Notes: generated by a model from the letters alone, not told the origin. DNA of 64,000 nt from Azotosporobacter soli (GCF_030542965.1 NZ_JAUAOA010000003.1:248001-312000), one strand, 5' to 3'. Positions 1 through 10,563 are shown, numbered from the stretch's first letter. Numbers and translations are program-made.

Positions 1-1005
<1,005 letters not shown>

Positions 1006-1072
1006 TTATTCCTCCTTGCGCTAATTACGGCAACGATCCAAATTTCCCGATCGTATTCCTGTCGTACAGTAG

Positions 1073-1089
1073 AGCAAAAACGATGCCAA
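1073..1089 (-). promoter_or_regulatory. Likely sigma-54 (-24/-12) promoter of tpl
   Basis: On the minus strand the sequence reads TTGGCATCGTTTTTGCT, which fits the sigma-54 pattern YTGGCAC-N5-TTGCW. The GG and GC dinucleotides have the correct spacing; two positions after TGGCA differ from consensus. It lies about 70 nt upstream of the tpl start. Three GTTTCC direct repeats (plus-strand 1141-1146, 1153-1158, 1172-1177) lie 50-105 nt further upstream and could bind an activator. The rest of the 325-nt intergenic stretch 1003-1327 holds only the terminator of the preceding gene. Confidence 0.6.
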
Positions 1090-1215
1090 GCGTGCCAAGG
1101 CGTTCCTTTCTTTGCTCACGCTTCTTTTTCGGAATCTCAAGTTTCCACTTTAGTTTCCTCTGTTGCTTTTGGTTTCCGATTTCAAACGACTCTTGCAGCA
1201 TACAATTAGCAAGAA

Positions 1216-1255
1216 AGGCTTACCTCAAATAGCAGCGCTATTTCGGGGTAAGCCT
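1216..1255 (-). terminator. Hairpin terminator after the SNF2 helicase gene
   Basis: The arms AGGCTTACC and GGTAAGCCT are extended inward by CTATTT/AAATAG. On the minus strand the stem is followed by TTTCTTGCTAATT. It lies about 70 nt past the helicase stop codon. The T tract is imperfect. Confidence 0.55.
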
Positions 1256-1327
1256 GACTCAGTCAAACGAGAACAGTTTTATCTTGACACGTAGCGAATT
1301 AATCCGTGTTTCCCTAAGCAGTCACTG

Positions 1328-4300
1328 TTATAAACCGAATAAGTCTCTGACTTCCGCTTCGCCCAGTTTGTTCAGGAACGTTTCGCCCGGTTGGATCAGA
1401 CCGTCAATGATCTCCCGTTTCTTTTCCTGCAGTTTGTATATCTTCTCTTCGATCGTATCTTTCGCAATCAGCTTATAAACCTGCACAGCCCGCTGCTGGC
1501 CAATCCGGTAGGCACGGTCGGTAGCCTGATCCTCGACCGCAGGGTTCCACCATGGATCATAATGAATAACCACGTCTGCGCCGGTAAGATTCAGCCCTGT
1601 GCCGCCCGCTTTCAAGGAAATCAGGAACACCTCCGCCTGTCCGCCGTTAAAAGCATGCACAAGGCGCATGCGTTCCGCAGCAGGCGTACTGCCGTCGAGA
1701 TAAAAATGCTGAATGTCTTCCGCCGCCAGTTCACGACGGATCATGCCGAGCATTTCGGTAAACTGTGAAAACACCAAGATGCGATGTCCGCCGCTGACCG
1801 CGTCCGTTACCAATTCTTTGAGCATTTCAAGTTTACCGCTGCCGCCGTCATAGCCATCGAGAAAGAGACCGGGGTGACAGCACACTTGGCGTAAACGCGT
1901 AAGCAGCGTCAAAATTTTGATCTGGCTCTTGGCAAAACCGTTGGTCGCCACTTCCTGTTCAAATTCGCGCCGCGCCTGGAGCAGCCATGCGTCATAAACT
2001 TTCGCCTGTTCTTCGCTCAATTCGCCGCTGAGCTTCGTTTCGATTTTTTCCGGCAGTTCTTTCAGCACTGTTTTCTTCAGACGCCGCAAGATGAACGGAC
2101 GGATATGGCGACTCAATTCGGCCATCGTTCCTTTATCGCCGTCTTTGACGATCGGCGCTTCAAAGCGCTGACTGAAGTCACGATGGCTTTTCAAATAGCC
2201 CGGCATCACAAAATCAAAAATCGACCACAGTTCGGTCAGCGTATTTTCGACCGGCGTACCTGTTAACGCGAAACGCGCTTCCGATTGCAGGCCTTTCACC
2301 GATTTGGCGCTCAAGGTATACGGGTTCTTGATATGCTGCGCCTCATCAAGAAAGCAGTAGCGAAATTGTTGCGCCTGGTAAAGATGAATATCGCGTTTGA
2401 TCATGCCGTAGGAGGTGACGATAAGATCTACTCCGGTCATTTCCTGCAGCAACTCCTGACGCTGTCCCTGATTTCCGGTAATTACGAGCACCTTCAGATC
2501 AGGAGCAAACTTAGCCGCTTCTTCCTGCCAGTTGTACACGAGCGAAGTCGGCGCGATAACCAATGAAGGTTTACCGTTTTCGCTTTGTTCGGACAGGAGC
2601 AGCGTCAAAACTTGCAGTGTCTTACCAAGGCCCATGTCGTCAGCGAGAATTCCGCCGAGACGATAGTCAGCCAATGTCTTGAGCCACTTCACGCCGGTCT
2701 TTTGATAATCACGCAACTTTCCGTTGATGCCGGGCGGCACAGACCACTCTATTTCCTGCGGGTCACGCAAATCCTGCACCATTCTGCGAAATGCGCTGCT
2801 TCTTTCCAGCGCGACGCCGCCTTCTTCTCGCGCCGCCTGATCCAGGTACATCGCGCGGTAAGTCGGCAATTCGATCACCGATTTTTCCAGATCGGCACTT
2901 TGCAAGCCCAATTGTTCGACCAGCGCAGCCACCGCCTGAAACTCTTCGCCTTCCAGCGGAATAAAACCGCCTTCCGGCAAGCGATGATAGCGTTTCTTTT
3001 CTTTATAATCGGCCAGCAACGCCAATAATTCCCTGTGATCCATATTTTCATACTGAAAAGACAGTTCCATCAAACCGCTGTCGCTGTTTAAACGCACACC
3101 GGCGGACACCTGCGCCGGCGGCTGGATGCGCACGCGCAAAAATGCGTCGCTGGCCATGATTTCCGCCATCTCGCGCAGCGCAGGCAATCCGGTCAGCAGG
3201 AAATCATAACAGGCGCTCTCGCCTTCCAGCATCATTTGATCGCGCCCCAGTACAAAGCCATGCCGGTTGAAAACACCAAGCAAACGTCGCTCGCCTCTCA
3301 CGTCGCGCAGCAGCAGACGTTCTCCGCCCGGCATAACGCCGCAAGCCGCATCTTTAAGGTCAAGAATGCGCTCGCCATACTGAAATTCGACTTTGGCGAT
3401 GATGCTGTCCGCCTGACGATCAAGATAGATGCGGCTGTTAAGCGTTTCTTTATAGTAGCGGCTATAAACACTGTCATCCACTTCGACTTCGGCAACCTCT
3501 TCCAGCGCGGGCAATAAGCCGGCAAACAATTCTGAGGCCGCTTCGAGCGGCAAGGCCAGCGCGTCGGTCTCCTGACTTTGAAAGTAATGCAAGATGGGTT
3601 CCACTCCGGCGGCAAATTCCGCATCACAGTGGTAAATAGCCTGATCGCACCAAATATAGCGACATTGCGAATCAAGGCCGATCACGGACTTCGCATCCGG
3701 GCGCATCGTCAAACGCAGTCGCCCTTCTGCAGTCATTTCCTCCAGCTTAAATGAAATCGGCGGCCGTTCTTCGCGAACCATTTCATTGCGGCAGCGTCCG
3801 TTATCAGTTTCCACCAGGAAGGGTCGTTTTGCCATGATCGTCAAAAACTGCTGCAGCGTCTCATCGGTCAAACGCAGCCAGCGCGGTTCGGCAAAGGCCG
3901 AAGTCTCCCCCCGCCCAAACGATGCAGCACGCCAAGAGTCGCGCTGCGAGTCTTCGCGCCAGGCCGTCTGCAGCAGCGCCAACAGCTCTCGCGACAGAGA
4001 ATCGAATTCCATGATCGCCGGATCAAAAGCAAACTGTTTGCCGAACACGACTGCCTTTTGCTCTCGCACGCCTTCCAACAGACGCGGAATGTCTTTGAGC
4101 ACGTATTGTCGGCTGCTGCCGATGCCAAAACCAAGGCAATGCAGCACGCCCCATGGTTCGCGCGTGATCTGGTAAACCGGCGTCAAGCGCGCGGTCACTT
4201 TTCCTTTTCGTTCGCCGTTTTCCGACTCGGCGACAAGCAGAGGCTGCACATAGCGCCCCAACAACTCCTGCGTCGGCTGGTCGAGACTGACGCTCGACGC

Positions 4301-4618
4301 GGCTTCGACCGTAGTCGGCCCGAAATAATCGACCCAACGGTTTTGGATGTTTTTCATCACCGCGATCACATGTTTACAGGCGCCTTCATGTTCGCGCCAG
4401 GTAGCGCACTGGCATTCATAACCTACCAAAACCAGCGCTTCGTCAAATTCGACCTCGACGCGGTAATCGGTCCTTCCTGCCACCTTCGCTTCGAAGATTC
4501 TTTTCTTTCTATGAAAACGAAGCGGCTGTCGCACATGACCGTCTTCAAAATAACGACAACCTTTCTCATAACCATTTTTCAGAGCGGCTTGCGCCCGAAT
4601 CGTTGCATCCGTTAGCAT
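1328..4618 (-). CDS. SWIM zinc finger + SNF2 family helicase
   Basis: 1096-residue Swi2/Snf2 ATPase, presumably a double-stranded DNA translocase that remodels protein-DNA complexes. A SWIM zinc finger (C69-x-C71-x9-C81-x-H83) lies at the N-terminus. Residues about 90-620 are the bacterial SNF2-associated region. The helicase core follows: Walker A DDMGLGKT (660-667), DEAQ (758-761), SAT-like motif FALTGTPVEN, and the C-terminal RecA lobe with LVFSQFTEML and QATDRAYRIGQ. Architecture and length are typical of Firmicute SWIM-SNF2 proteins; the in vivo substrate is not known from the sequence. The start is ATG at 4618 with AGGAGA upstream. A terminator-like hairpin lies in its leader (4651-4684). 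It has no same-operon partner. Confidence 0.93.
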   Translation of the reverse strand: MLTDATIRAQAALKNGYEKGCRYFEDGHVRQPLRFHRKKRIFEAKVAGRTDYRVEVEFDEALVLVGYECQCATWREHEGACKHVIAVMKNIQNRWVDYFGPTTVEAASSVSLDQPTQELLGRYVQPLLVAESENGERKGKVTARLTPVYQITREPWGVLHCLGFGIGSSRQYVLKDIPRLLEGVREQKAVVFGKQFAFDPAIMEFDSLSRELLALLQTAWREDSQRDSWRAASFGRGETSAFAEPRWLRLTDETLQQFLTIMAKRPFLVETDNGRCRNEMVREERPPISFKLEEMTAEGRLRLTMRPDAKSVIGLDSQCRYIWCDQAIYHCDAEFAAGVEPILHYFQSQETDALALPLEAASELFAGLLPALEEVAEVEVDDSVYSRYYKETLNSRIYLDRQADSIIAKVEFQYGERILDLKDAACGVMPGGERLLLRDVRGERRLLGVFNRHGFVLGRDQMMLEGESACYDFLLTGLPALREMAEIMASDAFLRVRIQPPAQVSAGVRLNSDSGLMELSFQYENMDHRELLALLADYKEKKRYHRLPEGGFIPLEGEEFQAVAALVEQLGLQSADLEKSVIELPTYRAMYLDQAAREEGGVALERSSAFRRMVQDLRDPQEIEWSVPPGINGKLRDYQKTGVKWLKTLADYRLGGILADDMGLGKTLQVLTLLLSEQSENGKPSLVIAPTSLVYNWQEEAAKFAPDLKVLVITGNQGQRQELLQEMTGVDLIVTSYGMIKRDIHLYQAQQFRYCFLDEAQHIKNPYTLSAKSVKGLQSEARFALTGTPVENTLTELWSIFDFVMPGYLKSHRDFSQRFEAPIVKDGDKGTMAELSRHIRPFILRRLKKTVLKELPEKIETKLSGELSEEQAKVYDAWLLQARREFEQEVATNGFAKSQIKILTLLTRLRQVCCHPGLFLDGYDGGSGKLEMLKELVTDAVSGGHRILVFSQFTEMLGMIRRELAAEDIQHFYLDGSTPAAERMRLVHAFNGGQAEVFLISLKAGGTGLNLTGADVVIHYDPWWNPAVEDQATDRAYRIGQQRAVQVYKLIAKDTIEEKIYKLQEKKREIIDGLIQPGETFLNKLGEAEVRDLFGL

Positions 4619-4650
4619 TTCACGTTTCTCCTCTTGATTCTGGATTAAAA

Positions 4651-4684
4651 GACCGGCCAGGTTCCCGCGCGGGAACGGCCGGTT
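4651..4684 (-). terminator. Terminator-like hairpin in the SNF2 leader
   Basis: The arms GACCGGCC and GGCCGGTT, with inner GTTCCCGCGCGGGAAC, form a GC-rich stem. On the minus strand it is followed directly by TTTTAATCC. It ends about 30 nt before the helicase start codon, so it is in the 5' leader rather than simply behind the preceding gene. A possible -10 (TATACT, 4729-4734) lies upstream of it, with a weak -35 (TAAGAC, 17-nt spacer). It could be a second terminator for the kinase gene upstream, or an attenuator of the helicase. Confidence 0.5.
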
Positions 4685-4811
4685 CGTATAAAATCAGTCC
4701 GCCAATCTGTTTAAAGGCATACATTTTAGTATAGCATATTTTCTCCGCTGCGTCTTAAACTACATGAAAAAGAAAACGACTTTTAGCACTTCTTTTTCAC
4801 ACGCCCGATCG

Positions 4812-4853
4812 AACAAACCCGGCGACGCGCTTTTGCGCATCACCGGGTTTGTT
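4812..4853 (-). terminator. Terminator of the 4854-6473 kinase gene
   Basis: The 11-bp arms AACAAACCCGG and CCGGGTTTGTT with an inner GCGCAAAAGCGC stem start directly after the TGA stop. The tail is only moderately T-rich. Confidence 0.6.
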
Positions 4854-6473
4854 TCAGTTTTTCTTCATCACATAGCGCTTTGGCATGCGCAGGGTAAAGC
4901 GGCTGCCCGCGCCGGGCGCGCTTTCGCACTCGACCGTGCCGCCTAATTTTTGCGTCACGATATTATAGACGATAAAAAGACCGAGCCCGGTTCCGCCGCT
5001 GGTTCTGCCGGTCGTGAAAAAAGGTTCGAAAATTTTTTGCCGGATTTCTTCGCTCATACCCCGCCCATTATCGGCAAACTGGAATACAATCTCTCCTTCC
5101 GCTTCGCGGATTTTAAAGAGCAGCGTTCCTGCCTCCCCCGGCGCAAAGCCATGCACGACGGCATTGACGACAAGATTGCTGATCACCTGCGCAAATGCAC
5201 CGGGATAGCTTTCGATCTCCACTCCTTCCGCACAGTCCACTTCCAGCTGTAAGTTTGTCTTTTTGAGACTCGGCCGCAAGGTGAAGAGCACTTCCTCCAG
5301 ATGCGCCTTTAAGTTGAAACGGCAGCGTTCTTCCACCATTTGCGAGACCGCTACGTTCTTAAAACTGCTGACCAGCTTGGCCACCCGTTCCAAATTGGGC
5401 AGCAAAGCCGCAAAGCCTTCTTTTTGATCCAGGCCGTACTCCTGCATCTGCTTAACGGTCATTTTCTTTTCTTCAAAAGCATTGAGCAGACGCTTCGTGT
5501 TTTCTTCCAAATAAGAAGCCGCCATGATGCCGTTGCCCAAAGGCGTATTAATTTCATGCGCCACCCCGGCGACCAGACTGCCCAGCGCCGCCATTTTCTC
5601 CGCATCCACCAATTGCGACTGCATCCGCTGCAAACTCTCCAGCATCTCTTTCAGCTCTTCTTCCATACTGCGCCGTTGTCGAACTTCTTCTTCCAAAGAA
5701 TGATTAGCAAACTGCAACGCCTCATTGGAAGCCACCGCTTCTTCGTTCATTGCGCTCAATTCCTGATTGGATGCCATCAGTTCCTGCGTCCGCAAGTTCA
5801 CCTTCTCCTCCAACGCTTCGTTCAGCGCAAGCATTTGCCTCTCCGACAGCATGATTTTTCGTGCCACCAAGAGGCCGATCAATAGGAAAATCAGGCCGGC
5901 CCAAACGGCAACGACAAGCATGTTTTGCTTCGCGCTTTGCGCCGCGTCCGAAATGGCGGTCGTTTCCTCTTGCACATTGCGCTGATGAAAATCAATGACC
6001 ATCTTCATCCCATTGTTTATCCGTTCGAGATATAGCATGCTGTTCAATATCTTTTGCTCGGCCTGCGCGTCGTCGCCTCTTTGGCTCGCCGTCACCGCAT
6101 CGTCGACCAATCGTTTGTAGCCCAGCCAGTTTTCTTTCAGGTATTGGTACAATGCATCTTCACGCGCATCTGTTTTGTCGCCCTGCAGATAGCCTTTGTC
6201 AATTTCCGCAATTTGCGCCTCTAACCGGTCATGAAAATAGACTTTTTTTCCTTCGTCCGGCGCTGCAAGCAACTCCGAAACGGAAAGAGGCACTTTATTA
6301 ATCTTGTTCTGCAGTTCGACAACTTCATGAAAGCCGCTGCGCTGCGCCTGTTCGACGCGCAGCGTGTTTTGCTCGATCAGCGACAGCTGCTTGTAAAAAA
6401 CAATTTGCGAATAAGCAATGATTGCGAAAACCGTCAGCACCAAGAGCGAGAGCGGTTTTTTGCTTGACTTCAT
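4854..6473 (-). CDS. Membrane sensor histidine kinase (orphan)
   Basis: 539-residue two-transmembrane kinase. TM1 is about residues 8-28, followed by an extracytoplasmic helical region of about 155 residues resembling a four-helix-bundle sensor, and TM2 about 184-204. A long heptad-rich coiled coil follows (about 210-290). The HisKA H-box is [14 protein letters not shown] with phospho-acceptor H306. The HATPase domain has an N-box [19 protein letters not shown] and [10 protein letters not shown]. No response regulator gene is adjacent, so the partner is unknown. ATG at 6473 is preceded by GAGGAGAGG; nine further in-frame residues upstream are unlikely to be translated. The H-box closely resembles two other kinases in this window (29381-31222 and 41411-43702). 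Confidence 0.9.
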   Translation of the reverse strand: MKSSKKPLSLLVLTVFAIIAYSQIVFYKQLSLIEQNTLRVEQAQRSGFHEVVELQNKINKVPLSVSELLAAPDEGKKVYFHDRLEAQIAEIDKGYLQGDKTDAREDALYQYLKENWLGYKRLVDDAVTASQRGDDAQAEQKILNSMLYLERINNGMKMVIDFHQRNVQEETTAISDAAQSAKQNMLVVAVWAGLIFLLIGLLVARKIMLSERQMLALNEALEEKVNLRTQELMASNQELSAMNEEAVASNEALQFANHSLEEEVRQRRSMEEELKEMLESLQRMQSQLVDAEKMAALGSLVAGVAHEINTPLGNGIMAASYLEENTKRLLNAFEEKKMTVKQMQEYGLDQKEGFAALLPNLERVAKLVSSFKNVAVSQMVEERCRFNLKAHLEEVLFTLRPSLKKTNLQLEVDCAEGVEIESYPGAFAQVISNLVVNAVVHGFAPGEAGTLLFKIREAEGEIVFQFADNGRGMSEEIRQKIFEPFFTTGRTSGGTGLGLFIVYNIVTQKLGGTVECESAPGAGSRFTLRMPKRYVMKKN

Positions 6474-6584
6474 ACAATACCTCTCCTCTGCCAGGCACAT
6501 CGCCTTGCAGTCTTTTCACAACGACTGACCGCCGCAAGCAGCAAAGAGGACGATTCGCAAACCGCCCTCTCTCAAGCTGCCGTG

Positions 6585-7421
6585 TTATTCCCGGAACATG
6601 ATCCGCGCCACTTGTTCCAAATGAACCGCCGAATCAGTAAGTTCTTCGATCGACGCTGCAATCTGCTCGGAAGCGGCGGCCTGCCGTTCACTCAACGACA
6701 GCAGTTCCTTGATCTTGTCTTCAATAACCAGCGATTCGCCTTTAATCGCCCCCAAAATATCCTGAATCCGCTTGACCGATTCGCCGCTGTTTACAGCCAT
6801 TTTGCGAATTTCTTCCGCCACTACCGCAAAACCGCGGCCATGCTCACCGGCCCGCGCCGCCTCGATCGCCGCGTTAAGCCCCAGCAGATTCGAATTGGCC
6901 GCCACGTCATTAATAAAACGCAGGATTTCTCCGGTATTGCTGATATCGTCAATAACCTTGGCATCGGATATACGCAGCGCATCCATCCCCGAAGCAAGTT
7001 CAGTGGCCGAAGCCGCCAATTCCTGCGCGGTCGCAACCATTTGCTGCGCCGAACCGGACAGCGTATGTGATATTGAATCGAGTTTTTCCCGGTTCGTCAG
7101 ACTCACTGCCATATTAAGGCTGCCGACGATTTGCCCGCCCGCGTCACGCAGCGGTACCGCCGTCGACATGATCGCCATGCCGTACACTTCAGGAGGAACT
7201 ACACTACTGGTTCTTTTTCCGCTGTCCATCGCCTTGCGCGCCGGTCCGGCCGGCGCTACCTGGCGCTCGACCAGATTGCACAAATTGACTTGGCTGCCCG
7301 GCTGGCAAAAAAGAATGGTTTCCTTATCGGTCACGACCACCGAACAATCCAGCGGCGATACCTCTACAATCTGGGGCGCTAATCGAATGGCCTCTTCTAT
7401 AATCCCATGCATTTCCGCCAT
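6585..7421 (-). CDS. Soluble methyl-accepting-chemotaxis-type protein
   Basis: 278-residue cytoplasmic chemoreceptor-like protein with no membrane segment. Residues 1-110 form a small sensor domain (Cache/PAS-like, with [13 protein letters not shown] near its end) holding three cysteines, C26, C39 and C48. Residues 111-278 are a short signalling domain with the conserved hairpin tip [20 protein letters not shown] and [11 protein letters not shown]. It is much shorter than a usual receptor, so it may feed a chemotaxis or chemosensory-like cascade from the cytoplasm, perhaps in response to redox state or a metal (inference from the cysteines). Start ATG 7421 with AAAGGAG upstream. It lies 111 nt before the kinase gene on the same strand; only a weak hairpin (6547-6575) separates them. 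Confidence 0.85.
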   Translation of the reverse strand: MAEMHGIIEEAIRLAPQIVEVSPLDCSVVVTDKETILFCQPGSQVNLCNLVERQVAPAGPARKAMDSGKRTSSVVPPEVYGMAIMSTAVPLRDAGGQIVGSLNMAVSLTNREKLDSISHTLSGSAQQMVATAQELAASATELASGMDALRISDAKVIDDISNTGEILRFINDVAANSNLLGLNAAIEAARAGEHGRGFAVVAEEIRKMAVNSGESVKRIQDILGAIKGESLVIEDKIKELLSLSERQAAASEQIAASIEELTDSAVHLEQVARIMFRE

Positions 7422-7669
7422 ATTTTACCACTCCTTTTCTTTTTGTGGTCTTTTTTAATTTCTATCGAACCGCCGTCTTATTATTGCAGCTCTTATAAAC
7501 TCTCACAAGTTATTCTCATTATAACAAATATGTCCTTTGCTTTATATGATTTTTCAAAATCATGCGATATTTTATTTTACAATATTTTCAATTTCCGTCA
7601 CACAACTGTAACAAATTTAATTTATACTTAATAAAACGACATCATGCTGAAAAGGAGGTGAATCGAGTC

Positions 7670-8014
7670 ATGAGCATCTCATCCGTCCAGCAGAATATAA
7701 ATTACTATTTAAGCCGCCTCACGGCAACGTCCGGCATAGCGACCGATTCGCAAACGACGGCAACAAGCGCTGCCTCATCGATCGGCGCGGCCGCCAGTCT
7801 GACTTTGTCCGCCGCCGGCGTCGGCGCTTCCAGCAGCAGCAGCGGCGCCTCAAGCAGTACAAGCTGCCCGCAGGGAAAAAGCAGCTGCACCAGTTGCGGC
7901 CAGTGCGGCAAACCAGTTTCCAGTTCCCTCGCTCAGACAGGTTCGGCGGCAGCACTCAACTATTACAGCGCCGCAGCGCTGCAAGCGTATGACAAAACTC
8001 AAACTTATTTATAG
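7670..8014 (+). CDS. Small Ser/Ala-rich protein with Cys cluster
   Basis: 114-residue protein not assigned to a family. A perfect Shine-Dalgarno (AAAGGAGGTGA) precedes ATG 7670, and a strong terminator follows the stop, so it is very likely expressed. Residues about 1-65 are rich in Ser, Thr and Ala with low-complexity runs. The middle carries four cysteines in CPQGKSSCTSCGQC (C-x6-C-x2-C-x2-C), able to bind a metal or form disulfides. The tail is again Ala/Ser-rich with several tyrosines. No signal peptide or membrane helix is evident. A possible -10 TATACT lies at about 7624. The gene converges with the RTX lipase gene and shares its terminator. Confidence 0.75.
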   Translation: MSISSVQQNINYYLSRLTATSGIATDSQTTATSAASSIGAAASLTLSAAGVGASSSSSGASSSTSCPQGKSSCTSCGQCGKPVSSSLAQTGSAAALNYYSAAALQAYDKTQTYL

Positions 8015-8022
8015 CAAACGCA

Positions 8023-8063
8023 TTAACGCCAGTCGGCAGACTATTTCTGCCGACTGGCGTTAA
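8023..8063. terminator. Bidirectional terminator, 18-bp perfect stem
   Basis: TTAACGCCAGTCGGCAGA, a 5-nt loop CTATT, then the exact reverse complement. It sits between the convergent stop codons at 8014 and 8065. It lacks a long T run in either direction, so termination efficiency is uncertain. Confidence 0.6.
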
Positions 8064-8064
8064 C

Positions 8065-10563
8065 TTATGCCAACTTAAATGTTTGTCCCTCTATTTTGTA
8101 ATGCGCACCGTCGACAAATTGAAAATCATTGACGTGATTTGTCGTCGCGTACCAATTGCTGAGCGTCAGTTCATTTTTTCCCGTTGCGTCAGCTGACTGA
8201 TAAGAAATAAGCAAATCATTTCCGTTTTGCTTCGCCGTAAACGAGGTCGGATCAAACGCATGCGTAAACACCACTTTATCTTTTCCGTCTGCACCGATTA
8301 ATGCGTCATGACCAAAGGCATCCGCAAAAACAAAAGTGTCCGTTCCCGCGCCGCCGAACAGCAAATCACTCCCGCCGCCGGCCAATAGGGTATCGTTGCC
8401 CTGCGCCGACGCAATCAGCAGACTGCCGGAATATTTATCGTCCGAACTGGCGCTGATTACGCTTGTTCCGGTGCAGACATGGTAGAGCTGATCGCCGCTA
8501 TACAAACTTCCGTTAGCAAACTTGAAGTCCAGCTGCTCCTTATTCGCCTCAAATACCGTCAGCGCATTGCGAAATGTGACGCTCGCCGGCAGGTTGCCCC
8601 GGTTATCCGTCATTATAATATCATTGCCGCTTTCCGCCCACTTCATATCCTGAAAATGAATTTCGTCGACAAAATTAAACAACAAGTGACTCTCTGCACT
8701 CATCGCGCCTTTAATCTCAACCGTACTGTTGCCGATATTCGTAAAATTGCGTTGCCACTTCAATTGCGAATTACCGCGTGCGCCCTGCTCAATCAGGAAC
8801 TGATACGTTCCTCCAGCCTGGCCATTGTACATGATATCATTGCCGTTGTTCCAGTAGAAGGTATCGTTCCCTCTGCCGCCAAACAGCAGATTGTTTCCGC
8901 CGCCGCCGGTCAGATAGGTAGTGCCGGAACCGGCATATATAACGTCATTGCCGCTGCCGCCGTACAATTGTGAATTGCCGCTGCCGCCGCTGATATAATT
9001 ATCGCCGCTGCCGCCGTAAATAATATCATTACCCGAACCGCCAAGCAACATATCCCCATTGTTGCTGCCGTATATCACATCATTGCCGCTACTGCTGACA
9101 ACCAACGCATTCTGTTTGCCGCTGACATGTTCCGCGACGCGAATTACCTGATCCGTCGCGCGCCCGAAAATTTTCACCTCTGGGATATTCAACTGTGAAC
9201 CGCTCCATTGCTCGACTGGTGCGCCGTTCGTTCGTTCAATTTGCGCGCCAAGACCGATGGCACCGTTCGGATCATATAAGCCGAGCGACGAACCTGACCA
9301 CAGACCTTCCGACTGCGCCGGCAAATGGCGGTCAATTCGGCTTGCGTCAATTCCGCTGATGCCCGGAAACAAATTTAATGCATCCTGCGGCATTTGCGGC
9401 GTGACAATTCCTAAATTATTAATCGGATACAATGCCGCATAATCGATATCCTGAAGACATTCGCGCGCCGTTAGAATCGCCGGAACAATAATGTTGACGC
9501 CGACATGCCCATCTTTAGCCGGATCGCTACTGTAGCGAACCTGCCCAACCGGATCTTGCTCCGTCAAGAGATTAACTATATTGCTAAAATCCTGCCCGAC
9601 AAAGGAGTTCGCAATCGCCTTGGCCTGATTTGCGCGTTGCAACAGCGTACCTCCTTCGAGTCTCACGCTTCCGCCGCTTGGCAAATGTATCGTATGCCCC
9701 GCCAGCAATTGTTCTTCGGCGTACATTTTCAGTTGGCGCAACATGCCCGGCGCTTCTTCAGCCAGCGTCGGCAACGCAACGCCGGTGTCAAGAAAATACA
9801 TCCCTGCCATCATTTCCGCCAAACCGCCGCCCAGCGAATGCCCGGCCAATGAGATTCCATAGCCTTTGCCGCCAAAATCTTTCTGCACGCGCGCCATTAA
9901 CTCTTTGAAGCGTCCATAACCTTCGACGACCTGGTTGGGTATGACGCCCAAACCGATTTCCAAATCCGTTGCGCCATCCTTGCTTAACACCCACGTGCTA
10001 AGCGGACTGTTGGGCGATGTGCCTTCGAACGTGATGGCCACCTGCTTGTTTGCAGCGTCAACATAGGTACTGCTGTCATAGCCGCTGACCGTCTCGGTAA
10101 AATCATAGCGCTGCCATTTTTTATCGATTGTTTGATTCGTCGCCTTGTTTTCCGTGTAAATAAGCCAGGATAAATCTCCCATTGATGCGCCGCTAAGCGT
10201 TTCATTTGTGATCGTTTCCCCGGGCCGTGCATTGATGCTGCCTTCTTGCTGGGCAAAAACCGGCGCTGTCGTCCCCGTCGGCAGCGCATTAAAGATGTTG
10301 ATGCCCGTGTCGATTACAAGCTGCACGCCATCCTTCACGAGATCCGCGGCATCGCGGACCGGATCCGGCTGACGGCCAAAAATCGCGATCGGGATGTCTT
10401 CGATGACTTGCTTCGCAACGCCAAGCGGATCGCCTATCACCCGGCCGACCTGTTTGCCCGCTAAATCGGCAATGCCGTCGATCAATTCTTTGCCGCTTTC
10501 AAGAACTGGATTCTCGGTTACATCCTGGATGATCTTGCGCGTCAAATTTCCGATTAAACCCAT
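8065..10563 (-). CDS. RTX-repeat lipase/alpha-beta hydrolase
   Basis: 832-residue protein joining a lipase-like alpha/beta hydrolase to a calcium-binding RTX region. Residues 1-105 lack a signal peptide and are amphipathic. The nucleophile elbow is GHSLGG with S243. RTX nonapeptides fill about 490-570 (GGSGNDIIYGGSG, GGSGNDVIY, FGGRGNDTF), with another block near 725-770 (GGGSDLLFGGAGTDTF). The C-terminus resembles the end of type I-secreted haemolysin-like proteins. RTX proteins are normally exported by an ABC/MFP/OMF system and fold on binding calcium outside; no such exporter is in this window. Start ATG 10563 with GGCAGGTG upstream, behind a good sigma-70 promoter. It could act as a secreted lipase or esterase; the substrate is unknown. 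Confidence 0.88.
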   Translation of the reverse strand: MGLIGNLTRKIIQDVTENPVLESGKELIDGIADLAGKQVGRVIGDPLGVAKQVIEDIPIAIFGRQPDPVRDAADLVKDGVQLVIDTGINIFNALPTGTTAPVFAQQEGSINARPGETITNETLSGASMGDLSWLIYTENKATNQTIDKKWQRYDFTETVSGYDSSTYVDAANKQVAITFEGTSPNSPLSTWVLSKDGATDLEIGLGVIPNQVVEGYGRFKELMARVQKDFGGKGYGISLAGHSLGGGLAEMMAGMYFLDTGVALPTLAEEAPGMLRQLKMYAEEQLLAGHTIHLPSGGSVRLEGGTLLQRANQAKAIANSFVGQDFSNIVNLLTEQDPVGQVRYSSDPAKDGHVGVNIIVPAILTARECLQDIDYAALYPINNLGIVTPQMPQDALNLFPGISGIDASRIDRHLPAQSEGLWSGSSLGLYDPNGAIGLGAQIERTNGAPVEQWSGSQLNIPEVKIFGRATDQVIRVAEHVSGKQNALVVSSSGNDVIYGSNNGDMLLGGSGNDIIYGGSGDNYISGGSGNSQLYGGSGNDVIYAGSGTTYLTGGGGNNLLFGGRGNDTFYWNNGNDIMYNGQAGGTYQFLIEQGARGNSQLKWQRNFTNIGNSTVEIKGAMSAESHLLFNFVDEIHFQDMKWAESGNDIIMTDNRGNLPASVTFRNALTVFEANKEQLDFKFANGSLYSGDQLYHVCTGTSVISASSDDKYSGSLLIASAQGNDTLLAGGGSDLLFGGAGTDTFVFADAFGHDALIGADGKDKVVFTHAFDPTSFTAKQNGNDLLISYQSADATGKNELTLSNWYATTNHVNDFQFVDGAHYKIEGQTFKLA

